A stretch of DNA of 64,000 bases from Caulobacteraceae bacterium (GTDB lineage: Bacteria > Pseudomonadota > Alphaproteobacteria > Caulobacterales > Caulobacteraceae). Both the position numbers and the translations under genes were made by a program. Every line of letters starts with the position of its first letter. The first letter of the stretch is position 1. The stretch lies in contig JAUJMO010000001.1 in the NCBI GenBank assembly GCA_030446805.1, forward strand, positions 1,563,768 to 1,627,767, read 5' to 3'. This document shows positions 33,815 through 44,819 of this stretch, piece by piece. Below the pieces are notes generated by a model. That model did no database searches. It was not told the DNA's origin and saw nothing but the letters and a program-made list of their open reading frames with translations.

Positions 33815-35161
33815 ATGCTGACCGCAGCGACCACCGCCTACACCGCGCCGGGCTCCCTTGGGGGCAGCATGCGCGACTTCCGCGTCCCTAAGGGCGCCGA
33901 TCTCCTGAAGCGCATTGAAGGCTTCTACACCTGGCAGAATGCGCGCCGGACCAGCGGTCTGTGGCCGTTCTCTCGCGCCACCGAAGGCGGCCCGCAGCAC
34001 GTGACCAGCGCCCGCGACGACCGCGGCGCCAGCAACCGCGGCGTCAACTTCGCCTCGCAGGATTATCTGAGCCTGTCCAACCACCCCGCGATCAAGCAGA
34101 CCGCCGTCGACACCATCGCCGAATACGGCGTGCACAGCGCGGGCTCCCCCGCGCTCGTCGGCAACACCACCCACTCCATAGCCCTGGAGCGTCGCATCGG
34201 CGACTTCCTCAAGATGGAGGAAGTCGTGCTCTATCCGACCGGCTTCGCCGCGGGCTTCGGCGTGATCAAGGGCCTGGTGCGCACCTCCGACCACATCGTG
34301 ATGGACGCCCTGGCCCATACCTGCCTGCAGGAAGGAGCCTCGGCGGCCACCAAGAACGTCTATCTCTTCCGCCACAACCAGGTGGAGGAGTGCCGCCGCT
34401 GGCTGGCCCAGATCCGGGCCAAGGACACCGAAAACGGCATCATGGTGGTGACGGAGAGCCTGTTCTCCATGGATTCCGACACCCCGGACATTCGCGCGAT
34501 GCAGGAGCTCTGCCGCGAGTTCAACGCGACCCTCATGGTCGACGTCGCCCACGACCTGGGCAACCTGGGCGAGGACGGCACGGGCTTCATCGGCATGCAG
34601 GGCATGCTGGGCGAAGTGGACCTGGTGATGGGCTCCTTCTCCAAGACCTTCGGCTCCAATGGCGGCTTCGTCGCCTGCAAGACCCGGGCGATCAAGGAGT
34701 ACCTGAAGTTCTTCTCGACCCCGAACACCTTCTCCAACGCGCTGTCGCCGGTCCAGGCGGCCACGGTGGGCAAGGCCTTCGACATCATCGCCGACGAAGA
34801 GGGCAAGTCGCTCCGTCAGGCGCTGATGACCAATGTGCTGGACCTGCGGTCCAGCCTGGAAACCGCGGGCTTCGAGGTCTACGGCGACCCCTCCGCCATT
34901 GTCTGCGTCAAGGTGGGCCAGGAGAGCCTGGCCCGTCTGATCAGCCGGCGGCTTCCGGAGATGGGCCTGATCGCCAACCTGGTGGAATACCCGGCTGTGC
35001 CTAAGGGCCAGGCCCGCTTCCGCATGCAGGTGATGAGCAATCACACGCCGCAGAACATCGCGGACGCCGTGAGCATATTGCGCGAGGCCCACGACGCGGC
35101 CGCCGTGGAGCTGGCGCAGCTCAACGCACCGGCCGAGGTCGAGGTGCGAGTCGCCGCCTAG
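33815..35161 (+). CDS. Alpha-oxoamine-synthase-family PLP enzyme (serine palmitoyltransferase-like)
   Basis: This 448-residue protein is a fold-type I PLP enzyme. Signs are NFASQDYLSLSNHPAIKQTA, GVHSAGSPALVGNTTHSIAL, a PLP-ring Asp243/His246 in MVDVAHDLGNLG, and catalytic Lys277 in GSFSKTFGSNGGFVA. These are the family marks of enzymes such as serine palmitoyltransferase and 2-amino-3-ketobutyrate ligase. The usual VDEAH(S/A) reads VDVAHD, so this is a divergent branch. Such enzymes join an amino acid with an acyl-CoA, the first step of sphingolipid synthesis in Caulobacterales. The N-terminal 30 residues are an extension. It stands alone with an efficient terminator after it. Another acyl donor or amino acid substrate is possible. 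Confidence 0.78.
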   Translation: MLTAATTAYTAPGSLGGSMRDFRVPKGADLLKRIEGFYTWQNARRTSGLWPFSRATEGGPQHVTSARDDRGASNRGVNFASQDYLSLSNHPAIKQTAVDTIAEYGVHSAGSPALVGNTTHSIALERRIGDFLKMEEVVLYPTGFAAGFGVIKGLVRTSDHIVMDALAHTCLQEGASAATKNVYLFRHNQVEECRRWLAQIRAKDTENGIMVVTESLFSMDSDTPDIRAMQELCREFNATLMVDVAHDLGNLGEDGTGFIGMQGMLGEVDLVMGSFSKTFGSNGGFVACKTRAIKEYLKFFSTPNTFSNALSPVQAATVGKAFDIIADEEGKSLRQALMTNVLDLRSSLETAGFEVYGDPSAIVCVKVGQESLARLISRRLPEMGLIANLVEYPAVPKGQARFRMQVMSNHTPQNIADAVSILREAHDAAAVELAQLNAPAEVEVRVAA

Positions 35162-35181
35162 GCATAGCCGCTGAACAAGAA

Positions 35182-35213
35182 AAAGGGCCGCCTCTGGAAG
35201 GGGGCGGCCCTTT
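35182..35213 (+). terminator. Strong bidirectional intrinsic terminator
   Basis: AAAGGGCCGCC pairs perfectly with GGCGGCCCTTT (35203-35213) around a 10-base loop, followed by TCT, and preceded by an A-rich AAGAAA that gives a T-tract on the other strand. It serves the PLP enzyme gene and the convergent hybrid kinase gene ending at 35259. Confidence 0.85.
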
Positions 35214-35258
35214 CTCCATCAAACGCCCCCCGCCGTAGCCGGGCCTGGGGAACCCGGT

Positions 35259-36551
<1,293 letters not shown>

Positions 36552-36688
36552 TGATCTGTCCAGGGTACGTCAGCCGGGCTTCGAGTCCCATCATCAGGCC
36601 GCGTGGTTAACGTACCGCCAACGGAAGCAGGCCAGACTTCCTTAAGCACTCCGCTTCACTATGCGGGGCACACCGCTCGAGGCTGCTC

Positions 36689-37333
36689 ATGTCCCGCTCC
36701 ATCCTGGCGTTTTGCGCCACCATTCTTTTGGGAGCGGTCGCGACCGACGCCGCCGCCCAGGACGGGGGGTGGTACCTCCATCTGGGACCGGGCCAGCTGA
36801 GCCCCGACGAGTCGGCCGAAATCGAAGCTGGCGGAGCTCCGTTCTCCGGCGCTGACGTTTCGATCGACTCCTCCATCACGGCCGCGATCGAGATCGGCCG
36901 CTTTGTGACGCCCGAGATCGCCGTCTCGCTCACCGGCGGCCTTCCGCCGACCGAGGACGTGAACGGCGCGGGCGCCCTGGCCTTTGCGGGCAAGTTGGGC
37001 GAGCTTCAATACGGACCCGGCGCGCTTACCGCACACTATCATTTCAACCGGCAGGGCCGGATCCAGCCCTACGTCGGCGTGGGCGTGGCGCTCATGGTGG
37101 TGTTCAAGGACGATGACGCCGCCGCGACGAACCTCGAGGTCGAAAACGCCGCCGGCCCGGCCGTCCAGCTCGGCGCCGACCTGATGTTCAACGACCGCTT
37201 CGGGGCCTTCATCGACTACAAAAAGGCGTTCTTCGACACGGAAGCGACCGGGAGACTCGGCCCCGCGCCCTTCACCGCCGACATCCAGGTCGATCCCGCC
37301 TTCCTGCACGCCGGCCTTTCCGTCCGCTTCTAG
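36689..37333 (+). CDS. OmpW-family outer membrane protein
   Basis: This 214-residue protein has a signal peptide (residues 1-23, ending DAAAQ) and an eight-stranded barrel-like remainder. OmpW family marks are IQPYVGVGVALMVVF, the APFTADIQVDPAFLHAGLSV-like end and a terminal aromatic (RF). OmpW proteins form narrow hydrophobic channels and often respond to stress; a substrate cannot be named. The gene is alone between the hybrid kinase (divergent) and the arginine operon. The ATG at 36689 fits the signal peptide. Confidence 0.85.
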   Translation: MSRSILAFCATILLGAVATDAAAQDGGWYLHLGPGQLSPDESAEIEAGGAPFSGADVSIDSSITAAIEIGRFVTPEIAVSLTGGLPPTEDVNGAGALAFAGKLGELQYGPGALTAHYHFNRQGRIQPYVGVGVALMVVFKDDDAAATNLEVENAAGPAVQLGADLMFNDRFGAFIDYKKAFFDTEATGRLGPAPFTADIQVDPAFLHAGLSVRF

Positions 37334-37546
37334 GACGCGAGCCGCCGCCCTCTGAGCTGACCTCCCGGCCCCGGTCGCGCTAGCCCGCCGCGCGAGCTTC
37401 GTGGCGCGGGAGCGGACAGCGCCACGGCGTCTGGACGGGCGTTGATCCAAGCCGTTGGAGCCTAGCACGACGCTTCTCTAACCGCCGCGGGAGATCTTCG
37501 CTCGTCGCGGCTGGTCTCGAGCACCGCATCGAAGCCGATGCCTTGC

Positions 37547-37562
37547 TTGCATAGACATGCAC
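37547..37562. promoter_or_regulatory. Putative ARG box before argC
   Basis: TTGCATAGACATGCAC lies 20 bases before argC, with inverted half-sites TGCAT and ATGCA. It closely matches the ArgR operator of Mycobacterium tuberculosis as I recall it (TTGCATAACGATGCAA), differing at four positions. A further half-site ATGCA follows at 37571, so a tandem pair is possible. ArgR is encoded in the same operon. Confidence 0.6.
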
Positions 37563-37582
37563 ACGCGCGTATGCACCGGCAC

Positions 37583-38602
37583 ATGGAGATCAGAGCGGCC
37601 GTCTTGGGGGGATCGGGCTTCGCCGGCGCGGAGTTGCTGCGCCTGTGCGCCGGACATCCCGATATTCGTCCCGTGGCCGTGTTCGGCGACAGCCAAGCCG
37701 GGCAGACAGTCGCGGAGGCTTTGCCGCACTTAGCCGGAGCCTATCCCCGTCTCGCGATCGACCGGTTCACGCCTGACCTTCTGGACGGGATCGACCTGGT
37801 TTTCGCCGCCCTCCCGCACGGGCGATCCCAGACCATCGCCGGCGCCGTGCTCGACCGTGGGATACCCTTTGTCGACCTCGGCGCGGATTTCCGCCTCAAG
37901 AGCGTGGATGAATATGCAACCTGGTACGGCGAGCCGCACGGCGCGCCCGAGCTTGTCGGCCGGTTCGCCTATGGTCTGCCCGAGATCGACCGCGCCGCCG
38001 TGCGGAGCGCCCGGGCCGTCGCCGCGCCCGGCTGCTATCCCACCGCCGCCATTCTTGCGCTGAAGCCGCTGCTCGATGCGGGCCTGATCGAGCGGCGCGG
38101 GATCGTGGTGGACGCCATGTCGGGCGTCTCCGGCGCGGGCCGCGGTCTGAAGCAGGAGACGCATTTCTGCACCGTGGACGAGTCCGTGGCCGCCTATGGC
38201 CTGCTTAGCCACAGACACACGGCCGAGATGGAGCAGGCGCTCGCCGCCCAGCTCCTGTTCACCCCGCACCTCGTTCCGATGAACCGCGGCATGCTGGCCA
38301 CATGCCACGGCGTGGCCGCGGGCGGGATGGACGCCGACGCGCCGCTGGAGGCCCTCCGGGCGGCGTATGCGGGCGAGCCCTTCGTTCAGGTGTCCAGCAC
38401 CCCGCCCCAGACCAAGTGGACGCTGGGCTCCAACGCCGTGCACCTCACCGCTCGTTACGACGCCCGCACCGGGCGCGTGGTGGCGGTCGCCGCGCTGGAC
38501 AATCTGGTGAAGGGCGCGGCGGGGCAGATGCTCCAATGCGCCAATCTGATGCTGGGCCTGCCCGAAGCGGCCGGCCTTTCCGCCTGCGGAGTCTACCCAT
38601 GA
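37583..38602 (+). CDS. argC: N-acetyl-gamma-glutamyl-phosphate reductase
   Basis: This 339-residue enzyme makes N-acetylglutamate semialdehyde with NADPH in arginine synthesis. Marks are the dinucleotide motif [15 protein letters not shown], the active-site Cys in [29 protein letters not shown] and the C-terminal [14 protein letters not shown]. The long form (about 340 aa) is that of actinobacteria and many Gram-negatives, whereas alphaproteobacteria often have a shorter class. It opens the seven-gene operon, and its stop overlaps the start of argJ (ATGA). ATG 37583 is chosen because an earlier ATG (37571) lies inside the operator region. Confidence 0.93.
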   Translation: MEIRAAVLGGSGFAGAELLRLCAGHPDIRPVAVFGDSQAGQTVAEALPHLAGAYPRLAIDRFTPDLLDGIDLVFAALPHGRSQTIAGAVLDRGIPFVDLGADFRLKSVDEYATWYGEPHGAPELVGRFAYGLPEIDRAAVRSARAVAAPGCYPTAAILALKPLLDAGLIERRGIVVDAMSGVSGAGRGLKQETHFCTVDESVAAYGLLSHRHTAEMEQALAAQLLFTPHLVPMNRGMLATCHGVAAGGMDADAPLEALRAAYAGEPFVQVSSTPPQTKWTLGSNAVHLTARYDARTGRVVAVAALDNLVKGAAGQMLQCANLMLGLPEAAGLSACGVYP

Positions 38603-39759
38603 GCGTTACGGCGGCCGAAGGCTTCGTCGCAGGCGGCCTGCATTGCGGCGTCAAGACGAGCCGGCCCGATCTGGCTCTGCTGGTCACCGACGACGCGCGC
38701 CCGGTTCCAACCGCGGCCGTGTTCACCCGCAATCGCTTCCGTGCGCCCCCGGTCGACGCCGACGTCGAGCGCATGGCGGTCACCGGGGGCATGATCGCGG
38801 GCGTGGTGGTCAGCTCCGGCAACGCCAATGCAGGCACGGGAGAACGCGGGCGCCGCGACGCAGAGGCCATGAGCGAGGCCGCCGCCCGAGCGGTGGGCTG
38901 CGCGGCCGAGGCCATGCTGGTCTGCTCGACCGGGATCATCGGCGAGCCGCTGCCGATCGGCAAGATCCTGACCGCCATCCCCCGGCTGGCGGGGGCGCTG
39001 TCGCGCGACGGGGGCATCCGCGCCGCCCAGGGCATACTCACCACGGACAGCCGCACCAAGGAGGTGGTCGTGGCGGACGGGGGCTTCACGGTCGGCGGCA
39101 TGGCCAAGGGCTGCGGAATGATCAACCCCAACATGGCCACCATGCTGGCCTACCTCACCACCGACGCGGAGGTCGCGCCCGCCGATCTGCAGCGGATCCT
39201 GGCCGAGGCGGTGGACGACACCTTCAACACGCTGTCCGTGGACGGCGCCACCTCCACCAACGACACCGTGGTCCTGATGGCGTCCGGCCGCCGCGGGCCG
39301 GCGCCCCTGGAGGCGGTCGCCCGCGCCGTCCGCGCCGCCTGCGAGGACCTGACCCTGCAGATGGCGCGGGACGCCGAAGGCCGCACCAAGACCGTTCAGG
39401 TGCGCGTGACGGGCGCGGCCAGCGACGCCGAAGCGCGCGCGGCGGCCAAGGCCATCGTCCGCAACCAGCTCATCAAGTGTTCCTGGTACGGCGGGGACCC
39501 CTATTGGGGCCGGCTTCTGGGCGAGGTGGGCGCCACGGGTGTGGCCATGCAGGCCGACCGCGCGGGGGTGAGTTATGGCGGAGCCGTGGTGGCCGCGGGC
39601 GGCGTGGCCGCCCCGCACGACGCAGCCGCCGTGGCCGCCTACATGCGCGGCGAGGAGATCGAGGTGGAGGTGTCCCTGGGCGTGGGCGGAGGCGTAGGCA
39701 GGGCGGTGGGCGTGGACCTGGGCCCGGGCTACATCAAGGAAAACGCGGCCACCTCATGA
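38599..39759 (+). CDS. argJ: Bifunctional glutamate N-acetyltransferase / ornithine acetyltransferase
   Basis: This 386-residue protein moves acetyl from N-acetylornithine to glutamate, allowing the cyclic arginine pathway. The self-cleavage and nucleophile motif is [20 protein letters not shown], with the Thr of [27 protein letters not shown] and [12 protein letters not shown] are also characteristic. The protein would be split into alpha and beta chains. It overlaps argC and argB by four bases each. No separate argA or argE is needed. Confidence 0.94.
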   Translation: MSVTAAEGFVAGGLHCGVKTSRPDLALLVTDDARPVPTAAVFTRNRFRAPPVDADVERMAVTGGMIAGVVVSSGNANAGTGERGRRDAEAMSEAAARAVGCAAEAMLVCSTGIIGEPLPIGKILTAIPRLAGALSRDGGIRAAQGILTTDSRTKEVVVADGGFTVGGMAKGCGMINPNMATMLAYLTTDAEVAPADLQRILAEAVDDTFNTLSVDGATSTNDTVVLMASGRRGPAPLEAVARAVRAACEDLTLQMARDAEGRTKTVQVRVTGAASDAEARAAAKAIVRNQLIKCSWYGGDPYWGRLLGEVGATGVAMQADRAGVSYGGAVVAAGGVAAPHDAAAVAAYMRGEEIEVEVSLGVGGGVGRAVGVDLGPGYIKENAATS

Positions 39760-40652
39760 ACATCCAGGTTCCGCCTCCCGCAACCCAGGATCCGGACGCC
39801 ATCGCCCGCGTCCTGGTCCAGGCCCTGCCGCACATCCGCCGCTTCGCCGGCAGGACAGTGGTCGTGAAGATGGGCGGCGGCGCCATGACCGATCCCGCGC
39901 TGGACCGCTCGCTCGCTCAGGACGTGCTGTTGCTCAAGAGCGTGGGCGTGCGCGTGGTTCTGGTGCATGGCGGCGGCCCTCAGATCGACGACATGGTCAC
40001 CCGCCTCGGCCTGACGCCCGAGTTCCGGGACGGCCTGCGGGTCACCGACGCGGAGACGCTGGACATCGTTCGCACCGTGCTGGTGGGCAAGATCAACCGC
40101 GAGTTGGTGGCCGCCATCAATCGCGAGGAGCCCGTCGCGATCGGCGTGGCGGGTGAGGACGGCGGCCTGCTCCGAGCCGCGCCGCGCGATCCGGCGCTGG
40201 GCTTCGTGGGCGACGTGGTGGAGGTGAAAGCCTCCATCCTCCAGCTTCTGCTGGACGACGGTCTGGCCCCGGTCGTCTCCACCGTGGGCGCCGACGCGGG
40301 GGGGCAGGCTTACAACATCAACGCCGACGCTGCAGCCTCGGCCATCGCCGCTGCGCTCGGGGCCGAAAAGCTGATCTACCTTACATCCGCGCCCGGCCTG
40401 CTGGAGGACCCCGCCGACGAGGCCAGCCTGATCCAGCGACTGTCCCTGTCCGAACTCCGGAGGCGCATGGACGACGGCACGGCCGGGGCGGGCATGATTC
40501 CCAAGCTGCGCGCCTGCTGCGAAGCGGTTCAAGCGGGCGTGGGCGCCGCGCACATCCTCGACGGCCGCCTGCCTCACTCCATCCTCATCGAGTTGCTGAC
40601 CGACGCCGGGATCGGCACCATGATCACGGGGAACGGAGCGTCCCAACAGTGA
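39756..40652 (+). CDS. argB: Acetylglutamate kinase
   Basis: This 298-residue amino-acid kinase phosphorylates N-acetylglutamate. Motifs are [61 protein letters not shown] and [16 protein letters not shown]. The C-terminus [20 protein letters not shown] resembles actinobacterial enzymes (HSVLLELFTDEGIGT). The Gly-rich opening has Met and Gly in place of the usual IKYGG. It overlaps argJ and argF by four bases each. Arginine feedback sensitivity cannot be judged. Confidence 0.94.
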   Translation: MNIQVPPPATQDPDAIARVLVQALPHIRRFAGRTVVVKMGGGAMTDPALDRSLAQDVLLLKSVGVRVVLVHGGGPQIDDMVTRLGLTPEFRDGLRVTDAETLDIVRTVLVGKINRELVAAINREEPVAIGVAGEDGGLLRAAPRDPALGFVGDVVEVKASILQLLLDDGLAPVVSTVGADAGGQAYNINADAAASAIAAALGAEKLIYLTSAPGLLEDPADEASLIQRLSLSELRRRMDDGTAGAGMIPKLRACCEAVQAGVGAAHILDGRLPHSILIELLTDAGIGTMITGNGASQQ

Positions 40653-41548
40653 GCGACCTGCTGGGCATCGCCGACCTGGACCGGCCGACGCTGGAGATCA
40701 TCCTGAGTCTGTCCGCGCGCGCCGATCTTGGTCGCCCCTTGGCCGGCCAGGGCGTGGCGCTGGTCTTCCAGAAGCCCAGCGCCCGTACGCGCAATTCGAT
40801 GGAGATGGCTGTGGCCGGTCTGGGCGGCCACCCGGTTTACATCACCGACGCGGAGGTGGGCCTGGGGTCCGGCCGTGAAAGCCCGGCGGACGTCGCTCGC
40901 ACCCTGGCGTGTTTCCATTCTCTCATCGCCGCGCGCGTGTTCCACCATGAGGTGCTGCAGCAAATGGCGGCGGCCGTGGACGCCCCCGTCTTGAACCTGT
41001 TGTCGGACCGCGCCCACCCGCTCCAGACCCTGGCCGACCTGCTCACCCTCCGCGAACGCTTCGGCCGGTTGGAAGGCCTCCAGGTCGCCTATGTCGGCGA
41101 TGGCGACAACAACGTCGCCCGCTCGCTGGCCGCCGGCTGCGCCCGCCTGGGCGCACACCTGGCGATCGCCGGGCCGGGGGGCAGCCATCTGTCGGCCGCC
41201 GACCTGACCGAATTGAATAGCTACGCCGGCCGCGTGACACAGACCGTCGACCCTGCGGAAGCGGTCGCGGGCGCCCAGGCCGTTTACACCGACACCTGGA
41301 CTTCCATGGGCCAGGAAGGAGAAGCGCAGTCCCGCCGTGCGATCTTCGAAGGGTATCAAGTCGACCCAGCCCTGATGGCTCGCGCCGCCCCGCAGGCCGT
41401 CTTCCTCCACTGCCTCCCCGCCCACCGCGGCGAGGAGGTGGCGCCGGAGGTGCTCGACGGTCCTCAGAGCCTGGTCTGGACCCAGGCCCGCAACCGCATG
41501 CGCAGCGCCCGCGGCGCGCTCGCCTGGATGCTCGGAGTTCCGGCATGA
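40649..41548 (+). CDS. argF: Ornithine carbamoyltransferase
   Basis: This 299-residue enzyme makes citrulline from ornithine and carbamoyl phosphate. The carbamoyl phosphate motif SARTR (in FQKPSARTRNSMEMAVAGLG) has Ala in place of Thr in STRTR. Ornithine binding is seen in HPLQTLADLLT and HCLPAHRGEEVAPEVLDG. The start is a GTG overlapping argB (GTGA). The SARTRNSMEMAV variant is one I associate with actinobacterial enzymes. The operon moves from argB directly to argF without argD, so acetylornithine aminotransferase must be encoded elsewhere. Confidence 0.93.
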   Translation: MSDLLGIADLDRPTLEIILSLSARADLGRPLAGQGVALVFQKPSARTRNSMEMAVAGLGGHPVYITDAEVGLGSGRESPADVARTLACFHSLIAARVFHHEVLQQMAAAVDAPVLNLLSDRAHPLQTLADLLTLRERFGRLEGLQVAYVGDGDNNVARSLAAGCARLGAHLAIAGPGGSHLSAADLTELNSYAGRVTQTVDPAEAVAGAQAVYTDTWTSMGQEGEAQSRRAIFEGYQVDPALMARAAPQAVFLHCLPAHRGEEVAPEVLDGPQSLVWTQARNRMRSARGALAWMLGVPA

Positions 41549-42021
41549 CCGACCTCCCCTCGGCCCGCACCCGACGCCAGCGCCTGTTGGCCGAGCTGAT
41601 CCGCACCGAGACGATCGGCAGCCAGGACCAACTCGTGGAGCGGCTGGCCGCCGCCGGATTGACAGTGACCCAGGCCACCATCTCCCGCGATCTGGAAGAG
41701 TTGGGCGCGGTCAAGGTCCGTCGGGGCGGCGTCCAGGCCTACGCCCTGCCCGAAGGCATCGGCGGCCGTGACTGGTCGACCGAACGGCTGAAACGGGTTC
41801 TCCAGGAATGGCTGGTCTCGGCCGAAGCCGCCGGCCCGCTGGTGGTGGTTCGCACCCCGCCTGGCTCCGCCCATCTGGTGGGTGTGGCGCTGGACGCCGC
41901 GGCCTTGCCCTCGGTCGCCGGCGCCGTGGCCGGCGACGACACCCTGTTCCTGGCCGTCCGCGAGGGCGCCGCCGCCGCAACCGTCGCCGCCGACCTCCGC
42001 GCCCTTGCGGGTGTGGCGTGA
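41545..42021 (+). CDS. argR: Arginine repressor
   Basis: This 158-residue protein is an ArgR/AhrC hexameric repressor. The N-terminal winged helix reads RRQRLLAELIRTETIGSQDQ, then TVTQATISRDLEELGAVKVR. The C-terminal arginine-binding and oligomer domain includes PLVVVRTPPGSAHLVGVALD and VAGDDTLFLAVREGAAA (a GDDT motif). It overlaps argF by four bases. It probably binds the ARG-box-like site before argC. A repressor embedded in its own operon is usual for actinobacteria (argCJBDFRGH) but not for alphaproteobacteria. Confidence 0.93.
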   Translation: MTDLPSARTRRQRLLAELIRTETIGSQDQLVERLAAAGLTVTQATISRDLEELGAVKVRRGGVQAYALPEGIGGRDWSTERLKRVLQEWLVSAEAAGPLVVVRTPPGSAHLVGVALDAAALPSVAGAVAGDDTLFLAVREGAAAATVAADLRALAGVA

Positions 42022-42073
42022 GCGCCCGCTCCTTCCACCTCCGCAGAGGTGATCTTGTGCGGGAGAGCGCCCG

Positions 42074-43450
42074 ATGAGTTCCCAACCCCTGTGGCACGGC
42101 CGCTTCGAGGCCGGCCCCTCCCCAGAGCTGACGGCCTTCAGCGAGAGCCTCAGCTTCGACCGCCGCCTCTGGGCCGATGACATCGCCGGCTCGCGCGCCC
42201 ACGTCGCCGGACTGGAGTCCGCCGGCCTGTTGAGCACGGCCGACGCCGACGCCCTCCGGGCCGCCCTCGACACCGTTCACGCCGAGTTCGCGGCGGACGC
42301 CTTCCAGTTCGCCCCCACCGACGAGGACATCCACACCGCCGTCGAACGCCGTGTCACCGAGCTCGCGGGAGACGCCGGCGCCCGCATCCACACAGGGCGC
42401 AGCCGCAACGACCAGGTCGCCACCGACCTCCGCCTCTTCGTCCGTCGGGAGCTTCGCTCGATCGGTGAGGCCACGCTGGAGCTCGCCGCCGTGCTGCTGG
42501 AGCGGGCGGAGCCGGAGGTCGAGACGCCCCTCCCCGGCTTCACCCACCTGCAGGCCGCCCAACCCGTCTCGCTGGCCCACCATCTGCTGGCGCACGCCTG
42601 GGGACTGCTCCGGGACCTCGAGCGTCTCGGCGACGCGCTGCGGCGGGCCGACGTGAGCCCGCTCGGCGCCGGCGCCCTGGGCGGCTCCACCCTCCCGCTT
42701 CGCCCCGAGGTCACGGCCGGCGCCCTGGGCTTCACGGCAGTCTTCACCAACAGCATGGACGCGGTGTCGGATCGGGATTTCGTGGCCGACGCCCTTTACG
42801 CCCTCGCCATGCTGGGGATCCGCCTGTCCAAGATGGGCGAGGAGGTGGTGCTCTGGACGTCCGACGCCTTTGGTTGGGCCCGGCTGGACGAGAGCTGGTC
42901 CACCGGCTCCTCCATGCTGCCCCAGAAGAAGAATCCCGACATCGCCGAGCTCGCCCGCGGCAAGTCCGGCCGCCTGCTCGGCGCATTGGCCGGCTTTCTG
43001 GCCACCCTCAAAGGCCTGCCGCTCGCCTACAACCGCGACCTGCAGGAGGACAAGGAGCCCCTGTTCGACAGCCTGGACCAGATCGCCCGCGCCCTGCCCG
43101 CGGTCGCCGGCCTTTACCGCACCCTGCAATGGGATCGCGCCCGCATGAGCGCGGCCGCCGACAATCCCTATCTGCTGGCTGTCGACGTGGCCGAAGCTCT
43201 GGTCCTCCGCGGCGAGCCCTTCCGCCGCGCCCACGCCCGGGTCGCCGCCCTGGTCCGCCGGTCCCTGGAAAGCGGCGCCGACTTCCCCGCCCTATGCTGT
43301 GACCAGCTTGACGTCAGCCTGGAGCCCGGCGCGGGGGCCGCCCTTCGCCGCCGGCGCTCGCCCGGGGGCGCCGGTCCCCTCGCCGTGCAAGCCCAAACCG
43401 AAGCCTTGCGCGCCCGGCTAGAAGCCGAACGCGCCCGCCTCAAGGACTAA
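42074..43450 (+). CDS. argH: Argininosuccinate lyase
   Basis: This 458-residue enzyme splits argininosuccinate to arginine and fumarate. Signature motifs are [37 protein letters not shown] and [20 protein letters not shown]. The N-terminus starts [20 protein letters not shown]. It follows argR after 52 bases, with GGGAG before the ATG, so it may have some separate translation control. The last 40 residues are Arg-rich. It precedes argG by four bases. Confidence 0.95.
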   Translation: MSSQPLWHGRFEAGPSPELTAFSESLSFDRRLWADDIAGSRAHVAGLESAGLLSTADADALRAALDTVHAEFAADAFQFAPTDEDIHTAVERRVTELAGDAGARIHTGRSRNDQVATDLRLFVRRELRSIGEATLELAAVLLERAEPEVETPLPGFTHLQAAQPVSLAHHLLAHAWGLLRDLERLGDALRRADVSPLGAGALGGSTLPLRPEVTAGALGFTAVFTNSMDAVSDRDFVADALYALAMLGIRLSKMGEEVVLWTSDAFGWARLDESWSTGSSMLPQKKNPDIAELARGKSGRLLGALAGFLATLKGLPLAYNRDLQEDKEPLFDSLDQIARALPAVAGLYRTLQWDRARMSAAADNPYLLAVDVAEALVLRGEPFRRAHARVAALVRRSLESGADFPALCCDQLDVSLEPGAGAALRRRRSPGGAGPLAVQAQTEALRARLEAERARLKD

Positions 43451-43454
43451 CCCG

Positions 43455-44741
43455 ATGTCAAACCCACCCAAGGTGGTCCTCGCCTACTCCGGCGGCCTGG
43501 ACACCTCCATCATTCTCAAGTGGCTGCAGACCGAGCGCGGTGCGGAGGTCGTCACCTTCACCGCCGACTTGGGCCAGGGCGAGGAGCTCGGCCCCGCGCG
43601 CGACAAGGCGATCCTTCTGGGCATCAGGCCCGAGAACATCTTCATCGAGGATCTGCGCGAGACCTTCGTCCGCGACTTCGTCTTCCCCATGTTCCGCGCC
43701 AACACCCTTTATGAGGGGCAGTACCTGCTGGGCACCTCCATCGCCCGCCCCCTTATCGCGCAGCGCCAGATCGAGATCGCCCGCCAGGTCGGCGCCACCG
43801 CCGTCGCCCACGGGGCCACGGGCAAGGGCAACGACCAGGTCCGCTTTGAGCTCGGCTATTATGCGCTGGAGCCCGACATCGAGGTCATCGCCCCCTGGCG
43901 CGAATGGGACTTCAAGTCTCGCGAGTCCCTGCTCCGCTTCGCCGAGCTCCATCAGATTCCCATCGCCAAGGACAAGCGAGGCGAGGCCCCCTTTTCAGTC
44001 GACGCCAACCTCCTGCACTCCTCCTCGGAAGGGAAGGTTCTGGAGGACGTTTCCGAACCCGCGCCCGAGTTCGTGCACGGCCGCACCGTTTCGCCGGAAG
44101 ACGCGCCCGACACCCCCACCGTGATCACCATCGACTTCGCGCGCGGCGACCCTACCGCCATCGACGGCATCCCGCTCTCTCCCGCCGCCCTGCTGACCAG
44201 GCTGAACGGGCTCGGCCACGACAACGGCATCGGCCGCCTCGACCTGGTGGAGAACCGCTTCGTTGGCATGAAGAGCCGCGGCGTTTATGAAACGCCCGGC
44301 GGCACGATCCTGCTGGCCGCCCGCCGCGGCATGGAGAGCATCACGCTGGATCGGGGCGCCGCCCATCTCAAGGACGAGCTTATGCCGCGCTACGCCAGCA
44401 TCATCTACAACGGCTTCTGGTTCAGTCCCGAACGCGAGATGCTGCAAGCGGCCATTGACCAGAGCCAAGCCAACGTCACCGGCCGCGTCACCCTCAAGCT
44501 CTACAAGGGCATGGCCAGCGTGATCGGCCGCGAGTCCCCCTTCAGCCTTTACGACAAGGAGCTCGTCACCTTCGAGGAAGGCAGCGCCTACGACCAGCGC
44601 GACGCAGCCGGCTTTATCAAGCTCAACGCCCTGCGCCTCCGCGTCGCCGCCAAGCGCGACCAACGCCTGGCGGGCAACGCCCCCGACCTCCCCGTCAGCG
44701 ACGAGGTGGAGGGCGACGTCAGCGTCCTGGATCCGCTCTGA
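43455..44741 (+). CDS. argG: Argininosuccinate synthase
   Basis: This 428-residue enzyme joins citrulline and aspartate using ATP. Motifs are the N-type PP-loop [58 protein letters not shown] and FNLYD-like [16 protein letters not shown]. It lies four bases after argH and is the last gene of the operon. The order H then G is reversed compared with the common actinobacterial argG-argH. The downstream gene is a separate lipoprotein. Confidence 0.95.
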   Translation: MSNPPKVVLAYSGGLDTSIILKWLQTERGAEVVTFTADLGQGEELGPARDKAILLGIRPENIFIEDLRETFVRDFVFPMFRANTLYEGQYLLGTSIARPLIAQRQIEIARQVGATAVAHGATGKGNDQVRFELGYYALEPDIEVIAPWREWDFKSRESLLRFAELHQIPIAKDKRGEAPFSVDANLLHSSSEGKVLEDVSEPAPEFVHGRTVSPEDAPDTPTVITIDFARGDPTAIDGIPLSPAALLTRLNGLGHDNGIGRLDLVENRFVGMKSRGVYETPGGTILLAARRGMESITLDRGAAHLKDELMPRYASIIYNGFWFSPEREMLQAAIDQSQANVTGRVTLKLYKGMASVIGRESPFSLYDKELVTFEEGSAYDQRDAAGFIKLNALRLRVAAKRDQRLAGNAPDLPVSDEVEGDVSVLDPL

Positions 44742-44819
44742 GCCGCGGCGTCGCGGCGCCGGTTGAAAGGAACAAGAGCTTGGCGCACTTGGGGGGTCCT
44801 CCCTAGGGGAAGTTCCGCC

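Noticed and set aside
33815-35161. 5-aminolevulinate synthase (hemA) as the identity of the PLP enzyme
   Set aside because: The family fold fits, but the protein lacks the usual DEVH(A/S)VG-type motif of ALAS and has VDVAHD and GSFSKTFGSNGGF, so a more general oxoamine synthase call is safer.
38302-38598. Upstream extension of argJ by 99 codons
   Set aside because: The extension runs inside argC in another frame. The four-base overlap at 38599 and family length decide the start.
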